64,000 nt of DNA, taken from positions 124,001-188,000 of the forward strand of contig NZ_FTMM01000002.1 in NCBI RefSeq assembly GCF_900156075.1. Reading direction: 5' to 3'. Every line of letters starts with the position of its first letter. Position 1 is the stretch's first letter. The translations under genes and the position numbers were made by a program. Below are positions 51,475 through 61,563 of the stretch, piece by piece. The stretch comes from Chryseobacterium sp. RU37D (lineage in GTDB: Bacteria > Bacteroidota > Bacteroidia > Flavobacteriales > Weeksellaceae). The notes under the pieces are model-generated. The model saw nothing but the letters and a program-made list of their open reading frames with translations, was not told where the DNA came from and made no database searches.

Positions 51475-51504
51475 AAGGCAGCATTTTTTAATGCTGCCTT
51501 TTTT
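51475..51504 (+). terminator. rho-independent terminator after first giant T9SS gene
   Basis: An 11-bp stem (51475-51485 with 51490-51500) containing GGCAGC/GCTGCC is followed by a T run. Confidence 0.85.
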
Positions 51505-51767
51505 ATTGGACTGTATTATTTAAATTATCTATATATAATCTGATAATAAAATTTATTTAATATTTAATAATGGCATAAAAATAATCTAAAAAATCCTTTA
51601 TTTTCGAAATTCACAAGTTGGCAATTGAAATTTTATCACTTATAATTTAGTAATTTTATTTTTTTAATTAGATATTTTAAATATTTAACTATTATTTATA
51701 AAATAAATTGATATTAATTAACAAAGGTGTAAATATTGCATTTTGAATATAACACAAAATCAAGGAT
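51505..51767. other. AT-rich upstream region of second giant T9SS gene
   Basis: Very AT-rich, with no ORF of note. No TAnnTTTG box could be placed with confidence; the promoter of the next gene must lie here because a terminator precedes it. Confidence 0.4.
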
Positions 51768-54700
51768 ATGAAAAAATCACTTAAATGTTGGGGGGCAGCA
51801 TTATGTTGCCTGCCCATGAGTGGTGTTTATGCAAATGCACCATTAGGAATGAATGTAATTAAACTTTCGGAAAAAATGAACCGTCTTTACATAAAGTCAG
51901 ATTCATTGGTGAAAAATTCCGGAAATGTAAAAAAAAATGCTTTCAAAAAGTCTTCAAAAGTTTTGCTGCCGGACTGGACGAAAGCACCAAATAGCTATAT
52001 ATTTGATCCCAGCCTCGATGCTGACGGCCTGTACATACCTGTAAAAAAAGCATATGTCATCTGGGAGCAGGACAAGTATATAGGAGGAGATCCTGTGCCT
52101 GCAGGAAAAGTTACGGCCGATGTTTTATGGGAAGATGTCCACGGGCTTATAAAATCCGACGCAGATTACACTCTGGAAATTATCGATTCCGGGCAGGATG
52201 CAAAGATCAAGGTTCCCATTAATAAGGCTAAGGAAGGAAATGCAGTAATTGCTTTCAAGATAGATGGGGAAATTTTCTGGTCCTGGCATGTTTGGGTAAC
52301 GGATGATCCTGCCAACGGATCCAAATACAAAAGCTTTCCCAACCTGAAAAGACAAAGAGCAAACGGACTTATAGAATCTATTCCTTACAACGATTGGGGC
52401 TGGATGGACAGAAATCTTGGATCGGTAAGCGGATCAGTTACATCAGATGACTGGAACAGGAACGGAGGGCTACTTTATCAATGGGGTAGGAAAGATCCCA
52501 TTCCACCATTGGTTTACAGAGGTAATGATTTCTATGAAGTTTCAGGATCTATAGGAAGAGTACGGCATAGGGGAGCGAAAAACTTTACAGGAGCCGTGAA
52601 TTTTGATAATTTAAGAAAATTTGTCTTGTTATCTCAGGCTAATGTTCAGGATAATATAAGGCTTTCTGTGAAGAATCCTTTAAGCCTGATCTATGTGAAT
52701 AAAGATGACAATTCGGGAATTGCTTATTATAATAACAATACCAATCTAATGGTCAACTGGTTTGGAAAAATGACCGGTCTGAGCGATAGTCAGCTGCCGG
52801 AGCTTAATCTCTGGTCTGATAATTCCCAGGGAAAAATCAATGCAAATTACAATACAGATGACGCAGCTCAGCCATACAGAGACAAATCTCCTTATGATCC
52901 TTGTCCGAACGGGTGGAGGCTTCCTTCGGTTTTAGTGGCTAATTTGGCTTCCACAAGTTATATAGATGATATAAGAGTCGATTTTTCACCGTATGGAGTA
53001 AGGACTAATATGGGTAAAAATACTTTTGAGGTTAATAATTATCATATCATAAAATCATCAAATACCGGCGTTCCCAATTTTATGCTTGGGTTTAAGCTTT
53101 ATCCAAACATAGGCTTTAATATGTCAAATGTCGGAGGGTTGAATATGGGGTTGTACCCAGGAACAGGAGGAATATCTATTTCGGCACACCAGGGGCAATA
53201 TACAGATCAGCATCATGTTGCTTTATGGACTGCCACAATGCCCAGATTTTTTGATGCAACTCCAGCGGTGGGTGCAAGGGCTCTTTTTATGATTCCGGAC
53301 AAGGGGCAGCCGGATATTCCTGATCCCAATCAGCCAAATGTTCAGGGCAGATATTGGTATTTTCCATTGGCTTCCAGCAATACTTCTGATGCCAACGCGT
53401 GTAGATGTGTAAAGGATCCATTGTATATTATGAATGATTATAATTTCCCGACAGAATATCTTGTGCCTCCTACAGAATTCCGTGAAGGGCTTGAAAATCC
53501 GAACACTTATCAGATGGTAAAATCTACATCAGCTTTTAATATTGATATCCCGGTAAGTAAAGCATTTTCCGTACAGAATCAGATTCTTAATAATAATAAT
53601 ATTTTAGATCCTTCCAGCTATAATGATTTGAAAGCAAACGTTCTTTGGACTACAAACCAGAATTTAATAAATGGAATTAGCATAATTAATCCATCCCCTT
53701 CCTCATTGGCTGAAATTCCAAACTCAAAAATTTCTGTAACGATTAATCCAAATCAAAACGGAAATGCAGTAATTACTTTACATAACGGAAGTGTGGCTAA
53801 TCCTGTCTACTGGTCATGGCATATCTGGATTACGGATACTGCGGTCGGATCTTATACCTATACCACAGAAACCCCTATAGCATCTGCGCCTAACTATATT
53901 AATTATGTCAATAAAGCAGATAATGTTTTCCGTACAGAGTTTATGGATAGAAATCTTGGTGCAATAGATGCATTTCCAGTAGTGGCAAATCCGCTTACTC
54001 CTACAGTAGCTGAGCTGGCAAAGATTAAAGCTTCCACCGGACTGCATTATCAATGGGGAAGAAAAGATCCCCTTCCTGTTTTCCAGTATGCAGATGATAG
54101 GACAAGCTATCAGATTTATCTTGGGTCTGTTGCCGCAAGTGGTACTATAACTTATACACCGCTCACTGCAGCTGCATATAATGATATGGCAGGCACTTAC
54201 ATTGTTCCTTTCAATACTTATACAAATGCTGCAAATGCAAATGTACAGGCTGCGGATAAAGTTTCTGATAAAATTACAAAAGTATTATCATATACAGTAA
54301 AAAATCCTTTACAATATTTGATCCCTAGTACTTTTGCACCATATAACAGCACGATTCCGGCCTATACTAACGGGACAGACTGGCTTTCAAATGAACCTAA
54401 TCTCGCCCTTGACAGATGGGGAAGGGGCGGCAGAAAGTCTCCTTTTGATCCTTGCCCTGCAGGCTGGAGAATTCCTGACCTTACAGGAGTAGCAATTGAA
54501 TCAAATAAGGATTTTGGATTGACTCCGTGGTATAAGAAGGATAAAAATGTTGCTACCTCATATAGTATCATTTCAGATTATTATGGATTGAGGGTAAGGA
54601 GAAGCGCTACCTACAGTTACACCATTGGTTATACTTTTAACGCATCAGAATATACTATAGGTAATTATCCTAATTCGGGTTCTCGCGGAATCAGAAGTGT

Positions 54701-55241
54701 AATGACCAATCAAAGCCCTGCCGGAACTTATAATTTCATCAATTTCCAGTATCCGGGAGTTTGGACGGCGGCACTCAATACTAACTATATAGGAAGGGCA
54801 ATTAATGTATTATTTGATGCTGCGGCTACAGCTAACAGGATGATCGTTTTCCATGATAATAACGACCCTTATTTTGGAATGAGCTGTCGCTGTGTAAAAA
54901 TTAAATATGACAGCAACGGAAATGAAGAAGGTCCTATTCCTGGTCTTCAGATTCCGACTTTCACGGTAGCAAGTCCAGGACCAGTGCTGAACGCGGTAGA
55001 GATCCAGAATATTTTTAAAGAGAAAATATCAATCTATCCGAATCCTGTGAAAAATGAGCTGCATATCCAGGCACCGGATAATGAAGACGGTTATTATTAT
55101 CAGATATATTCCTTGTCAGGGCAGCTTGTGAAGTCTGGGAAATTCGAAGATGGAACAACAGATCTTTCGTCTCTTATTTCAGGAACTTACTTACTCAGAA
55201 TCAATGATTCAAAAGAGGTGGTGAAGATTATTAAAGAATAA
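51768..55241 (+). CDS. giant FISUMP-repeat T9SS cargo protein, paralogue 2
   Basis: A 1157-residue protein with a normal signal peptide (MKKSLKCWGAALCCLPMSGVYANA). It lacks the long N-terminal region of its neighbour and goes quickly into two FISUMP modules (DWTKAPNSYIFDP ... WMDRNLGS ... YQWGRKDPIPP ... YDPCPNGWRLPS, then LNPNTYQ-type start ... MDRNLGA ... YQWGRKDPLP ... FDPCPAGWRIPD). It ends in the same T9SS sorting domain (IYPNPVKNELHIQ ... VVKIIKE). It is a clear tandem paralogue of the upstream gene, with diverged codon choice. Surface display is expected; the ligand is unknown. Confidence 0.92.
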   Translation: MKKSLKCWGAALCCLPMSGVYANAPLGMNVIKLSEKMNRLYIKSDSLVKNSGNVKKNAFKKSSKVLLPDWTKAPNSYIFDPSLDADGLYIPVKKAYVIWEQDKYIGGDPVPAGKVTADVLWEDVHGLIKSDADYTLEIIDSGQDAKIKVPINKAKEGNAVIAFKIDGEIFWSWHVWVTDDPANGSKYKSFPNLKRQRANGLIESIPYNDWGWMDRNLGSVSGSVTSDDWNRNGGLLYQWGRKDPIPPLVYRGNDFYEVSGSIGRVRHRGAKNFTGAVNFDNLRKFVLLSQANVQDNIRLSVKNPLSLIYVNKDDNSGIAYYNNNTNLMVNWFGKMTGLSDSQLPELNLWSDNSQGKINANYNTDDAAQPYRDKSPYDPCPNGWRLPSVLVANLASTSYIDDIRVDFSPYGVRTNMGKNTFEVNNYHIIKSSNTGVPNFMLGFKLYPNIGFNMSNVGGLNMGLYPGTGGISISAHQGQYTDQHHVALWTATMPRFFDATPAVGARALFMIPDKGQPDIPDPNQPNVQGRYWYFPLASSNTSDANACRCVKDPLYIMNDYNFPTEYLVPPTEFREGLENPNTYQMVKSTSAFNIDIPVSKAFSVQNQILNNNNILDPSSYNDLKANVLWTTNQNLINGISIINPSPSSLAEIPNSKISVTINPNQNGNAVITLHNGSVANPVYWSWHIWITDTAVGSYTYTTETPIASAPNYINYVNKADNVFRTEFMDRNLGAIDAFPVVANPLTPTVAELAKIKASTGLHYQWGRKDPLPVFQYADDRTSYQIYLGSVAASGTITYTPLTAAAYNDMAGTYIVPFNTYTNAANANVQAADKVSDKITKVLSYTVKNPLQYLIPSTFAPYNSTIPAYTNGTDWLSNEPNLALDRWGRGGRKSPFDPCPAGWRIPDLTGVAIESNKDFGLTPWYKKDKNVATSYSIISDYYGLRVRRSATYSYTIGYTFNASEYTIGNYPNSGSRGIRSVMTNQSPAGTYNFINFQYPGVWTAALNTNYIGRAINVLFDAAATANRMIVFHDNNDPYFGMSCRCVKIKYDSNGNEEGPIPGLQIPTFTVASPGPVLNAVEIQNIFKEKISIYPNPVKNELHIQAPDNEDGYYYQIYSLSGQLVKSGKFEDGTTDLSSLISGTYLLRINDSKEVVKIIKE

Positions 55242-55372
55242 TTAAAAAGATTTGTTTCATAAAGAGAAATACAGCAGCTGTTACATTTAAAATCATTATT
55301 TTTGACATGCTAAATGAGGATTGCAAACTAATAACTGTTTTGTTTCTCTTTTTTCCAATTATAAAACACACT

Positions 55373-56521
55373 ATGAAGCTAGAAAAGGTTGTACAATACT
55401 TTAATATTAAGATTCTTATATATTTTATTATTGCGGTTACCGCTGTTTATACCCTTGTATTTACCTATATATATAATCTGAAAGACGATGGATATATTTT
55501 GGCAGACTGGCTGATCAATTATCAGGACGGCGGCTTCAAAAGAAGGGGCCTTTCGGGAAGTTTCTTTTTCTTTTTACAGGATATGACTCATTTAAGGCTG
55601 AATTACCTTGTATATTTTTTTCAGTTTGTAATTATTTCCGGGTTTTTCTGGCTGTATACAAAGCTCATTCGGTATAAAATCACAGATTTTCTTTACTTAT
55701 CACTTCTATTATCTTCAATAGGCTTTATAGGGCTTTTAAATACAGTAACTTATGTCGGAAAGAAAGAATTTATAGTTTTTCTTCTCTTTGCTTGGTTTGT
55801 ATATCTTTTAGACAATGAAAGGCTTTCGAGAAACAAGGAGTATATTTTTTGTATTGCGCTGTGTATAACAACTTTTTTGCATGAAGTTGTGTTATTTTAT
55901 GTTCCTTATTTTGCTATTGCATTATATCTAAAAACCGGGAAATTTGAATTTAAAAGATATATTAAATATTTTATCTCAGTGGCTATTCCGACTCTTTTGA
56001 TTCTAAAATTTGGGAAAAATGTTAACGAAGGAATGTCTCTTCAAATTCTGGCAGAAAGAGGTGTTCATCCTACTTACGGGATTTTTTTCTGGAATATCAA
56101 TGAAAGAGATTATATTAAAAACCATATTAATGAGTATCTTCTATATTTTATAAGTCTAGCTTTCAGTATTGCTCATATAGCATATTATGTAAAATTTCTA
56201 AAAGACAGAAAGTTATTATCTATTTTATTAATTGGTGCTTTCTTGTTTTCTTTACCACTTTTTTATCTGGCGATCGATTGGGGAAGATGGATGTATATTC
56301 ATATGATACTGATCATCGTACTTTTAGCTTTATTGTTAAAAAAAGAAAAATCAGTTTACATATTTGAACCTGTAGTTATTGGCAAAAAGTTTTATATTAC
56401 GTTATTTATTATATTTTTTTCTTTAATATATAGAGTGGAAATGTCCGGGAAAGGCTTTACATTTGAAGGAATCTTGTATAGAGTATTCATTGCACCGCTC
56501 GAATTATTAAATAAAATGTAA
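55373..56521 (+). CDS. polytopic membrane protein of unknown function
   Basis: The ATG at 55373 (MKLEKVVQYFNIKI) gives 382 residues; a start at 55307 would add 22 residues of odd sequence. There are about ten hydrophobic helices, and a loop after the first helix (ADWLINYQDGGFKRRGLSG) is a likely active-site segment. It may be a glycan polymerase or GT-C-like enzyme by layout, but no family is recognised. It stands between the T9SS gene and topA. Confidence 0.7.
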   Translation: MKLEKVVQYFNIKILIYFIIAVTAVYTLVFTYIYNLKDDGYILADWLINYQDGGFKRRGLSGSFFFFLQDMTHLRLNYLVYFFQFVIISGFFWLYTKLIRYKITDFLYLSLLLSSIGFIGLLNTVTYVGKKEFIVFLLFAWFVYLLDNERLSRNKEYIFCIALCITTFLHEVVLFYVPYFAIALYLKTGKFEFKRYIKYFISVAIPTLLILKFGKNVNEGMSLQILAERGVHPTYGIFFWNINERDYIKNHINEYLLYFISLAFSIAHIAYYVKFLKDRKLLSILLIGAFLFSLPLFYLAIDWGRWMYIHMILIIVLLALLLKKEKSVYIFEPVVIGKKFYITLFIIFFSLIYRVEMSGKGFTFEGILYRVFIAPLELLNKM

Positions 56522-56550
56522 TAAGAAAAATCTATCTAATAAAAAAACTT

Positions 56551-56558
56551 TACTTTTG
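56551..56558 (+). promoter_or_regulatory. -7 box for topA
   Basis: TACTTTTG, 15 nt before the topA ATG at 56574, making a TTG start inside the box (56556) unlikely. Confidence 0.55.
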
Positions 56559-56573
56559 CAAAAAAATTTTAGA

Positions 56574-59114
56574 ATGTCGAAAAATTTAGTAATCGTCGAG
56601 TCACCGGCAAAAGCAAAAACTATTCAGAAGTATTTAGGTAAGGATTTCGAAGTGAAATCCAGTTTCGGGCATATCCGAGATTTGCCTAAAAAAGGAATGG
56701 GGATTGATTTGGCTACCTTCAGTCCGGATTACGAAGTTTCTGCAGACAAAAAGAAATTAGTAACAGAACTGAAAGCTGCTGTAAAAAAAGCAGATATGGT
56801 TTGGCTGGCTTCCGATGAAGATCGCGAGGGAGAGGCTATTGCATGGCACTTAGCAGAAGAATTGAAATTAAAGCCGGAAAATAGAAAAAGAATCGTTTTC
56901 CACGAGATTACTAAAAATGCTATTCTAAAATCTATCGAAAACCCCAGAGATATAGATCAAAATTTAGTGAATGCTCAACAGGCAAGAAGAGTTTTAGACA
57001 GAATCGTAGGTTTCGAAATGTCTCCTGTTCTGTGGAAAAAAGTAAAACCGGGATTATCTGCAGGAAGAGTACAATCTGTTGCAGTAAGACTGATCGTTGA
57101 AAGAGAAAAAGAAATCCGTGAGTTTACACCAAAAGCAAGTTTCAAACTAGACGGAATTTTCTTGAATAAAGCTGAACAGGAAATTTCAGCAAAACTTAAA
57201 AAAGATTTCGACAAGGAAGAAGACGCAGAAAAATTCTTAGAACAAGCGAGAACAACTGAGTTCAAAGTTTTAAATGTTGAAACAAAGCCGGGAACACGTT
57301 CCGCATCTGCTCCTTTTACAACGTCTACGTTGCAGCAGGAAGCTTCTTCAAGATTAGGATATAATGTAACTAACACCATGCGTCTTGCACAAAGATTGTA
57401 CGAAGAAGGATACATTACTTACATGAGAACCGACTCGGTAAACCTTTCTCAGGAAGCTATTGAAGGCGCAAAAAAACAAATCACCTCAGAATACGGAGCA
57501 GAATATTCTGCACCAAGAAATTATACCACAAAATCTGCATCTGCACAAGAAGCTCACGAAGCGATCCGTCCTACGGATTTTGCAGTGACGAGTATCGGAG
57601 ATGCTCAATTAAACAGATTATATCAGTTAATTTATAGAAGAACATTGGCTTCTCAGATGGCAAATGCTAAAATTGAGAAGACAGTCATTGAAATCGGTAA
57701 TGCAAAACTTCCTCAGCATTTTGAAGCGCAAGGAGAGGTTATCATTTTTGATGGTTTCTTAAAAGCTTACGGAATCGTAAAAACGGAAGAAGATGATGAG
57801 GAAAATAACGAAAAATTACTTCCGAAAGTAAGTGTAGGTGAAGTTTTAGACTATAAAAAAATCACAGCAACAGAAAAATTCACAAGGCCAAGCGCGAGAT
57901 ATACAGAAGCAGGTTTGGTAAGAAAGCTCGAAGAATTGGGAATTGGCCGTCCATCAACTTATGCACCGACAATTCAGACCATCCAGAATCGTGAATATGT
58001 TGATAAAAGAGAGATTGATCCACAAACTCGTGAGATCATGAAAATGTCTCTGGTAAAAGATAAAATTAAAAAAGAAGTCCTTGATGAGAAATTCGGAGGG
58101 GATAAAAATAAATTCGTTCCAACGGATACTGGCGAGGTTGTAAGTGACTTCTTAACTGATAATTTTAAAGAAATCTTAGATTACGGTTTTACGGCAAGAG
58201 TTGAAGAAAGCTTCGACGAAATTGCAAATGGTGACCAAAAATGGAAGCAAATGATGACGGATTTCTACTCAAAATTCCATCCAAGAATTGAAGATGTAGA
58301 AGAAAATGCTGAAAGGGCTACCGGAGACAGACTTCTGGGTGTTGATCCGAAAACCGGTAAAAATGTTCACGCCAGAATCGGAAGGTTCGGGGCTATGATC
58401 CAGATTGGTGAAACGGATGATGAAGAAAAACCAATTTTTGCATCATTAATGAAAGGACAGAATATTGCAACCATCACTTTTGAAGAGGCATTGGAATTAT
58501 TTAAACTTCCTTTTGATTTAAATGCAGTTGACGGACAACCTGTTTCTGTTGGGGTTGGAAGATTTGGTCCTTATGTGAAATGGGGAGAAACGTTTATCAG
58601 TATTCCGAAAGGTGAAGATCCGCTTTCAGTAGATCAAAAAAGGGCGGAAGAAATCATCAATGAAAAGAAAATTGCCGATGCTCCGATTGCTACGTACAAA
58701 GGTGAGCCTGTAACAAAAGGAACAGGAAGATTTGGGCCTTTCATTAAATATAAAGATATTTTCGTAAACGTTCCGAAAAAATACGATTTTGAAAATCTTT
58801 CTCAAAGTGATATCAACGAATTGATTGATGCTAAACTGGAAAAAGAAGCCAACAGATATATCCAACAATGGGAAAAAGAAAAAATCTCCATTGAAAACGG
58901 AAGATGGGGACCTTTTATCAAATTCGGAAAAACAATGTTTAAAATTCCGAAAAAAGCCAACGATACAAAATATGAAAGCGAAGAGTTGAAAGAAATTTCT
59001 CTTGATGAGGTTAAAAAATGGATTACCGATCAGGATTCTAAAGCCTTTGCTGAGAAAAAGAAACCTACGGCGAAGAAAGTGACAGCTAAGAAAACAGTTG
59101 CTAAAAAAAAATAA
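56574..59114 (+). CDS. topA: DNA topoisomerase I
   Basis: Relaxes negative supercoils. From ATG 56574 the protein has 846 residues: a Toprim domain (IVESPAKAKT; DEDREGE at 81-87), the type IA core with catalytic Tyr283 in ITYMRTDS, and GIGRPSTYAPTIQ. Three or four C-terminal Toprim-C repeats follow (GRFGPYVKWG; GRFGPFIKYK; GRWGPFIKFG) in place of zinc fingers. The protein ends in a Lys-rich AKK tail, common in Bacteroidetes TopA. A -7 box lies directly upstream. Confidence 0.97.
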   Translation: MSKNLVIVESPAKAKTIQKYLGKDFEVKSSFGHIRDLPKKGMGIDLATFSPDYEVSADKKKLVTELKAAVKKADMVWLASDEDREGEAIAWHLAEELKLKPENRKRIVFHEITKNAILKSIENPRDIDQNLVNAQQARRVLDRIVGFEMSPVLWKKVKPGLSAGRVQSVAVRLIVEREKEIREFTPKASFKLDGIFLNKAEQEISAKLKKDFDKEEDAEKFLEQARTTEFKVLNVETKPGTRSASAPFTTSTLQQEASSRLGYNVTNTMRLAQRLYEEGYITYMRTDSVNLSQEAIEGAKKQITSEYGAEYSAPRNYTTKSASAQEAHEAIRPTDFAVTSIGDAQLNRLYQLIYRRTLASQMANAKIEKTVIEIGNAKLPQHFEAQGEVIIFDGFLKAYGIVKTEEDDEENNEKLLPKVSVGEVLDYKKITATEKFTRPSARYTEAGLVRKLEELGIGRPSTYAPTIQTIQNREYVDKREIDPQTREIMKMSLVKDKIKKEVLDEKFGGDKNKFVPTDTGEVVSDFLTDNFKEILDYGFTARVEESFDEIANGDQKWKQMMTDFYSKFHPRIEDVEENAERATGDRLLGVDPKTGKNVHARIGRFGAMIQIGETDDEEKPIFASLMKGQNIATITFEEALELFKLPFDLNAVDGQPVSVGVGRFGPYVKWGETFISIPKGEDPLSVDQKRAEEIINEKKIADAPIATYKGEPVTKGTGRFGPFIKYKDIFVNVPKKYDFENLSQSDINELIDAKLEKEANRYIQQWEKEKISIENGRWGPFIKFGKTMFKIPKKANDTKYESEELKEISLDEVKKWITDQDSKAFAEKKKPTAKKVTAKKTVAKKK

Positions 59115-59151
59115 TTTATAAATATTTATAAAGGTAGGACAGTTTATTTAA

Positions 59152-59322
59152 ATGTATACTATAGAACCTGCTTTTCCCCAAAATTTAAATAGATTCAGAA
59201 GGTTGAAACGTTCAATGATTTTATTGGATAAAAATGAAGGAATCCCAAGTTTTTTGCTTGGCGGTACTCAGGATGGGGAATTTGAAACATCTACAACGTT
59301 TGTTTTTGATATTTTTTATTAA
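59152..59322 (+). CDS. small ORF of 56 residues
   Basis: ATG at 59152 opens MYTIEPAFPQNLNRFRRLK, continuing with SFLLGGTQDGEFE and ending FDIFY. It fills most of the gap between topA and the next gene. No domain is recognised and there is no promoter box, so it may be a remnant. Confidence 0.35.
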   Translation: MYTIEPAFPQNLNRFRRLKRSMILLDKNEGIPSFLLGGTQDGEFETSTTFVFDIFY

Positions 59323-59362
59323 CAAAAAATATGGCATAAGTCTAAGTTGGTGAGGTTTTTTG

Positions 59363-59370
59363 TATGTTTG
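59363..59370 (+). promoter_or_regulatory. -7 box for the arginase-fold gene
   Basis: TATGTTTG, 17 nt before the ATG at 59388. Confidence 0.5.
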
Positions 59371-59387
59371 CGGAAATAATGTAGTCA

Positions 59388-60458
59388 ATGAATTTTGAAG
59401 ATTTTATCATTTCACCAAGAAATTTCAAAACTGAAAGCTGGCAGATCGGAAACCGAATCACGAAAGATATAAAGGAAGACAGTATTGTTCTTCTTTTCGT
59501 TTCGGATTACAGAGGTGCGAATGGAGCTGCAGAGGTTCAGGATTTTACAGGAATAAGGAAAGAGTTTTACAAATTATCACAGCTTGATTTTGAAACCCCG
59601 ATTGTGGATCTGGGTGATTTGGTTTCAGGAAAATCAGTTCAGGACTCTCATTATATTTTGCAGGAAGTATTGTCGGCTTGCCATTACAAAAGGGCAATTC
59701 CCGTGATTATCGGGGGTTCGAATGATTTTGCTTTTTCACTTTTCTCCGCATTAAATTTCCATACAAAAAATATTAGTTATACTCAAATCAGCAATATTAT
59801 CTCACTTAAGCAAGGGGAGGTAATTAATGAACATACTTTTTTAAGTAAAATTTTCGGAGCTAAGAATTTCTCCCTTAAAAATTATCATCATTTGGGTTAT
59901 CAAAAGCATTTAAATGAAGCTGATTCAGTGAGATTGATTAAAGAAGTAGAGTTTGATATCGTCCGTCTGGCAGAAATGATGAATTCTACTGAAAAAACTG
60001 AGCCATTTTTCCGAGAATCGGATATGGTAACAGTAAATTGTGATGCCATTGAAAGCTTCAGTGAACCATTTTCAATAAATCCACAGGTGAATGGTTTGAA
60101 TCGAAGAGAAATCTGTGCCTATATGAAAGAAATAGGGCTGAGTAAAAACCTGAAATCTGTAGGGCTTTTTAATTATAATATTTATTCTGAAAATCAACTG
60201 AACCACCAGCTTCTCGCACAAATGCTCTGGTATCTGATCGAAGGAATTAATATCCAAAAATCTCACCCTAAAGAAAGACATTACGAAATATTTTATGTAC
60301 TGATTGATGAAAGGCAATATGCTTTCAAGCGTGATACTTTCAGCAATCTCTGGTATTTCGGCGATGATGAAAATATAGAAAATTGTATTCCCTGTACACG
60401 AAAAGATTTTGATGAAGCCAAAAAAGGCTGGCTGAACGCACGACTGACAAAAATTTAA
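59388..60458 (+). CDS. formimidoylglutamase/arginase-fold protein with degenerate metal site
   Basis: A 356-residue protein with ureohydrolase-like features: FVSDYRGANGAAEVQDFTGIRKEFY near the N-terminus, IPVIIGGSNDFAFSLF where GGDHS is normal, and MVTVNCDAIESFSEPFSINPQVNGL where arginases have SxDxDxxDPxxAPG. Most metal ligands are therefore missing or altered, and manganese-dependent hydrolysis is doubtful. Homologues in Bacteroidetes are often labelled formimidoylglutamase by homology alone. It is followed after 4 bases by a glycosyltransferase. Confidence 0.75.
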   Translation: MNFEDFIISPRNFKTESWQIGNRITKDIKEDSIVLLFVSDYRGANGAAEVQDFTGIRKEFYKLSQLDFETPIVDLGDLVSGKSVQDSHYILQEVLSACHYKRAIPVIIGGSNDFAFSLFSALNFHTKNISYTQISNIISLKQGEVINEHTFLSKIFGAKNFSLKNYHHLGYQKHLNEADSVRLIKEVEFDIVRLAEMMNSTEKTEPFFRESDMVTVNCDAIESFSEPFSINPQVNGLNRREICAYMKEIGLSKNLKSVGLFNYNIYSENQLNHQLLAQMLWYLIEGINIQKSHPKERHYEIFYVLIDERQYAFKRDTFSNLWYFGDDENIENCIPCTRKDFDEAKKGWLNARLTKI

Positions 60459-60462
60459 TGTA

Positions 60463-61464
60463 ATGACATACGTCCCCTCAAAAGTTTCCATTATTGTTCC
60501 GGTTTATAATGTCGAAAACTATTTGGCTAAATGTCTTGATTCTTTGGTTAATCAGACACATCAGAATATTGAAATTCTGGTGGTAAACGATGGAAGCAAA
60601 GACAAATCAGAGCGGATTATTCAAGAATATGCTCAAAAGTTTCCCGAGAAAATTAAGCCTTTCATTAAAGAAAACGGAGGTTTGAGTGATGCCAGGAATT
60701 TTGGAATTGACATAGCATCAGGTGATTACATAGGCTTTGTAGATAGCGACGATTATGTAACACCAACTATGTTTGAAGAAATGACAAATCTAGCGGAAAA
60801 ATATCAAGCGAAAATGGTGATCTGTAACATTCAAAAAGTAGATCAAAATGGAAATGTCACTCAAAAATTGACACAAATTCCGAATATGCTGGAAAAGATT
60901 GATCTTGATTCGAATTTTTCTGTTTTTTCTGATTTAAGTTATTTTGCATGCAATAAATTGTTCAGGAAAGATCTTTTTAATGAAAAAAGATTTAAAAAAG
61001 GCGCCCACTTTGAAGATATTCAATTGATTCCTCAGCTTTTACTGGAGTGTGATATTATTGCACAGACACAGAATTTTCATTATCAATATCTTGAGCGTAC
61101 GGATTCTATCACCAAAACCCACACAGAAAAGGGGCTTGATATTTTGAAGGCAGTGGAAGATGTAGAAATCGTTTTTAGGAGCTCTCAATATTCAAAAAAA
61201 TTGAAAGAACTGAAGAATTTCCAGATTTTTGAGGGAATTTATTCTTTTTTAGCTTATTTGGCTTTTGTGAAGGATGAAGAAGTCTTTTATAGTATGTCGG
61301 CAAGATTAGAAGCTTTTATGAACGAACGCAATATAAAAATTAAAGATATATTAATGTATAGTCGTTTTGATAAAAATTATCTATTATCTTTGCCACTGAA
61401 AAAAAAGATTTTTTATCTGTTGTTTTTTGCAGGTCAGAATAAATTGATAAGGAAATTAGTTTAA
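60463..61464 (+). CDS. family 2 glycosyltransferase
   Basis: A 333-residue cytosolic GT-A enzyme: SIIVPVYNVENYLAKCLDSL, VVNDGSKDKS, GGLSDARNFGID and the DXD-type VDSDDYV are all present. The C-terminal third is helical. It probably adds a sugar to a lipid-linked surface-polysaccharide intermediate, in keeping with the capsule/EPS genes just downstream. No promoter box is seen and it is likely co-transcribed with the preceding gene. Confidence 0.92.
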   Translation: MTYVPSKVSIIVPVYNVENYLAKCLDSLVNQTHQNIEILVVNDGSKDKSERIIQEYAQKFPEKIKPFIKENGGLSDARNFGIDIASGDYIGFVDSDDYVTPTMFEEMTNLAEKYQAKMVICNIQKVDQNGNVTQKLTQIPNMLEKIDLDSNFSVFSDLSYFACNKLFRKDLFNEKRFKKGAHFEDIQLIPQLLLECDIIAQTQNFHYQYLERTDSITKTHTEKGLDILKAVEDVEIVFRSSQYSKKLKELKNFQIFEGIYSFLAYLAFVKDEEVFYSMSARLEAFMNERNIKIKDILMYSRFDKNYLLSLPLKKKIFYLLFFAGQNKLIRKLV

Positions 61465-61563
61465 ACGCAAGTGTAAGTGCTATTTGTAAAACTAAGGATG
61501 AAATGGTTTTTATATGTCGATAAGAGCTTTCTTTGAAAAACATTAAGTGCTGAATAGAAAAAA

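Noticed and set aside
56975..57415. 146-residue minus-strand ORF inside topA
   Set aside because: Antisense shadow of conserved TopA core sequence.
60072..60491. 139-residue minus-strand ORF over the arginase-fold gene and the start of the glycosyltransferase gene
   Set aside because: Opposite to two clear genes, with no domain and no promoter box.
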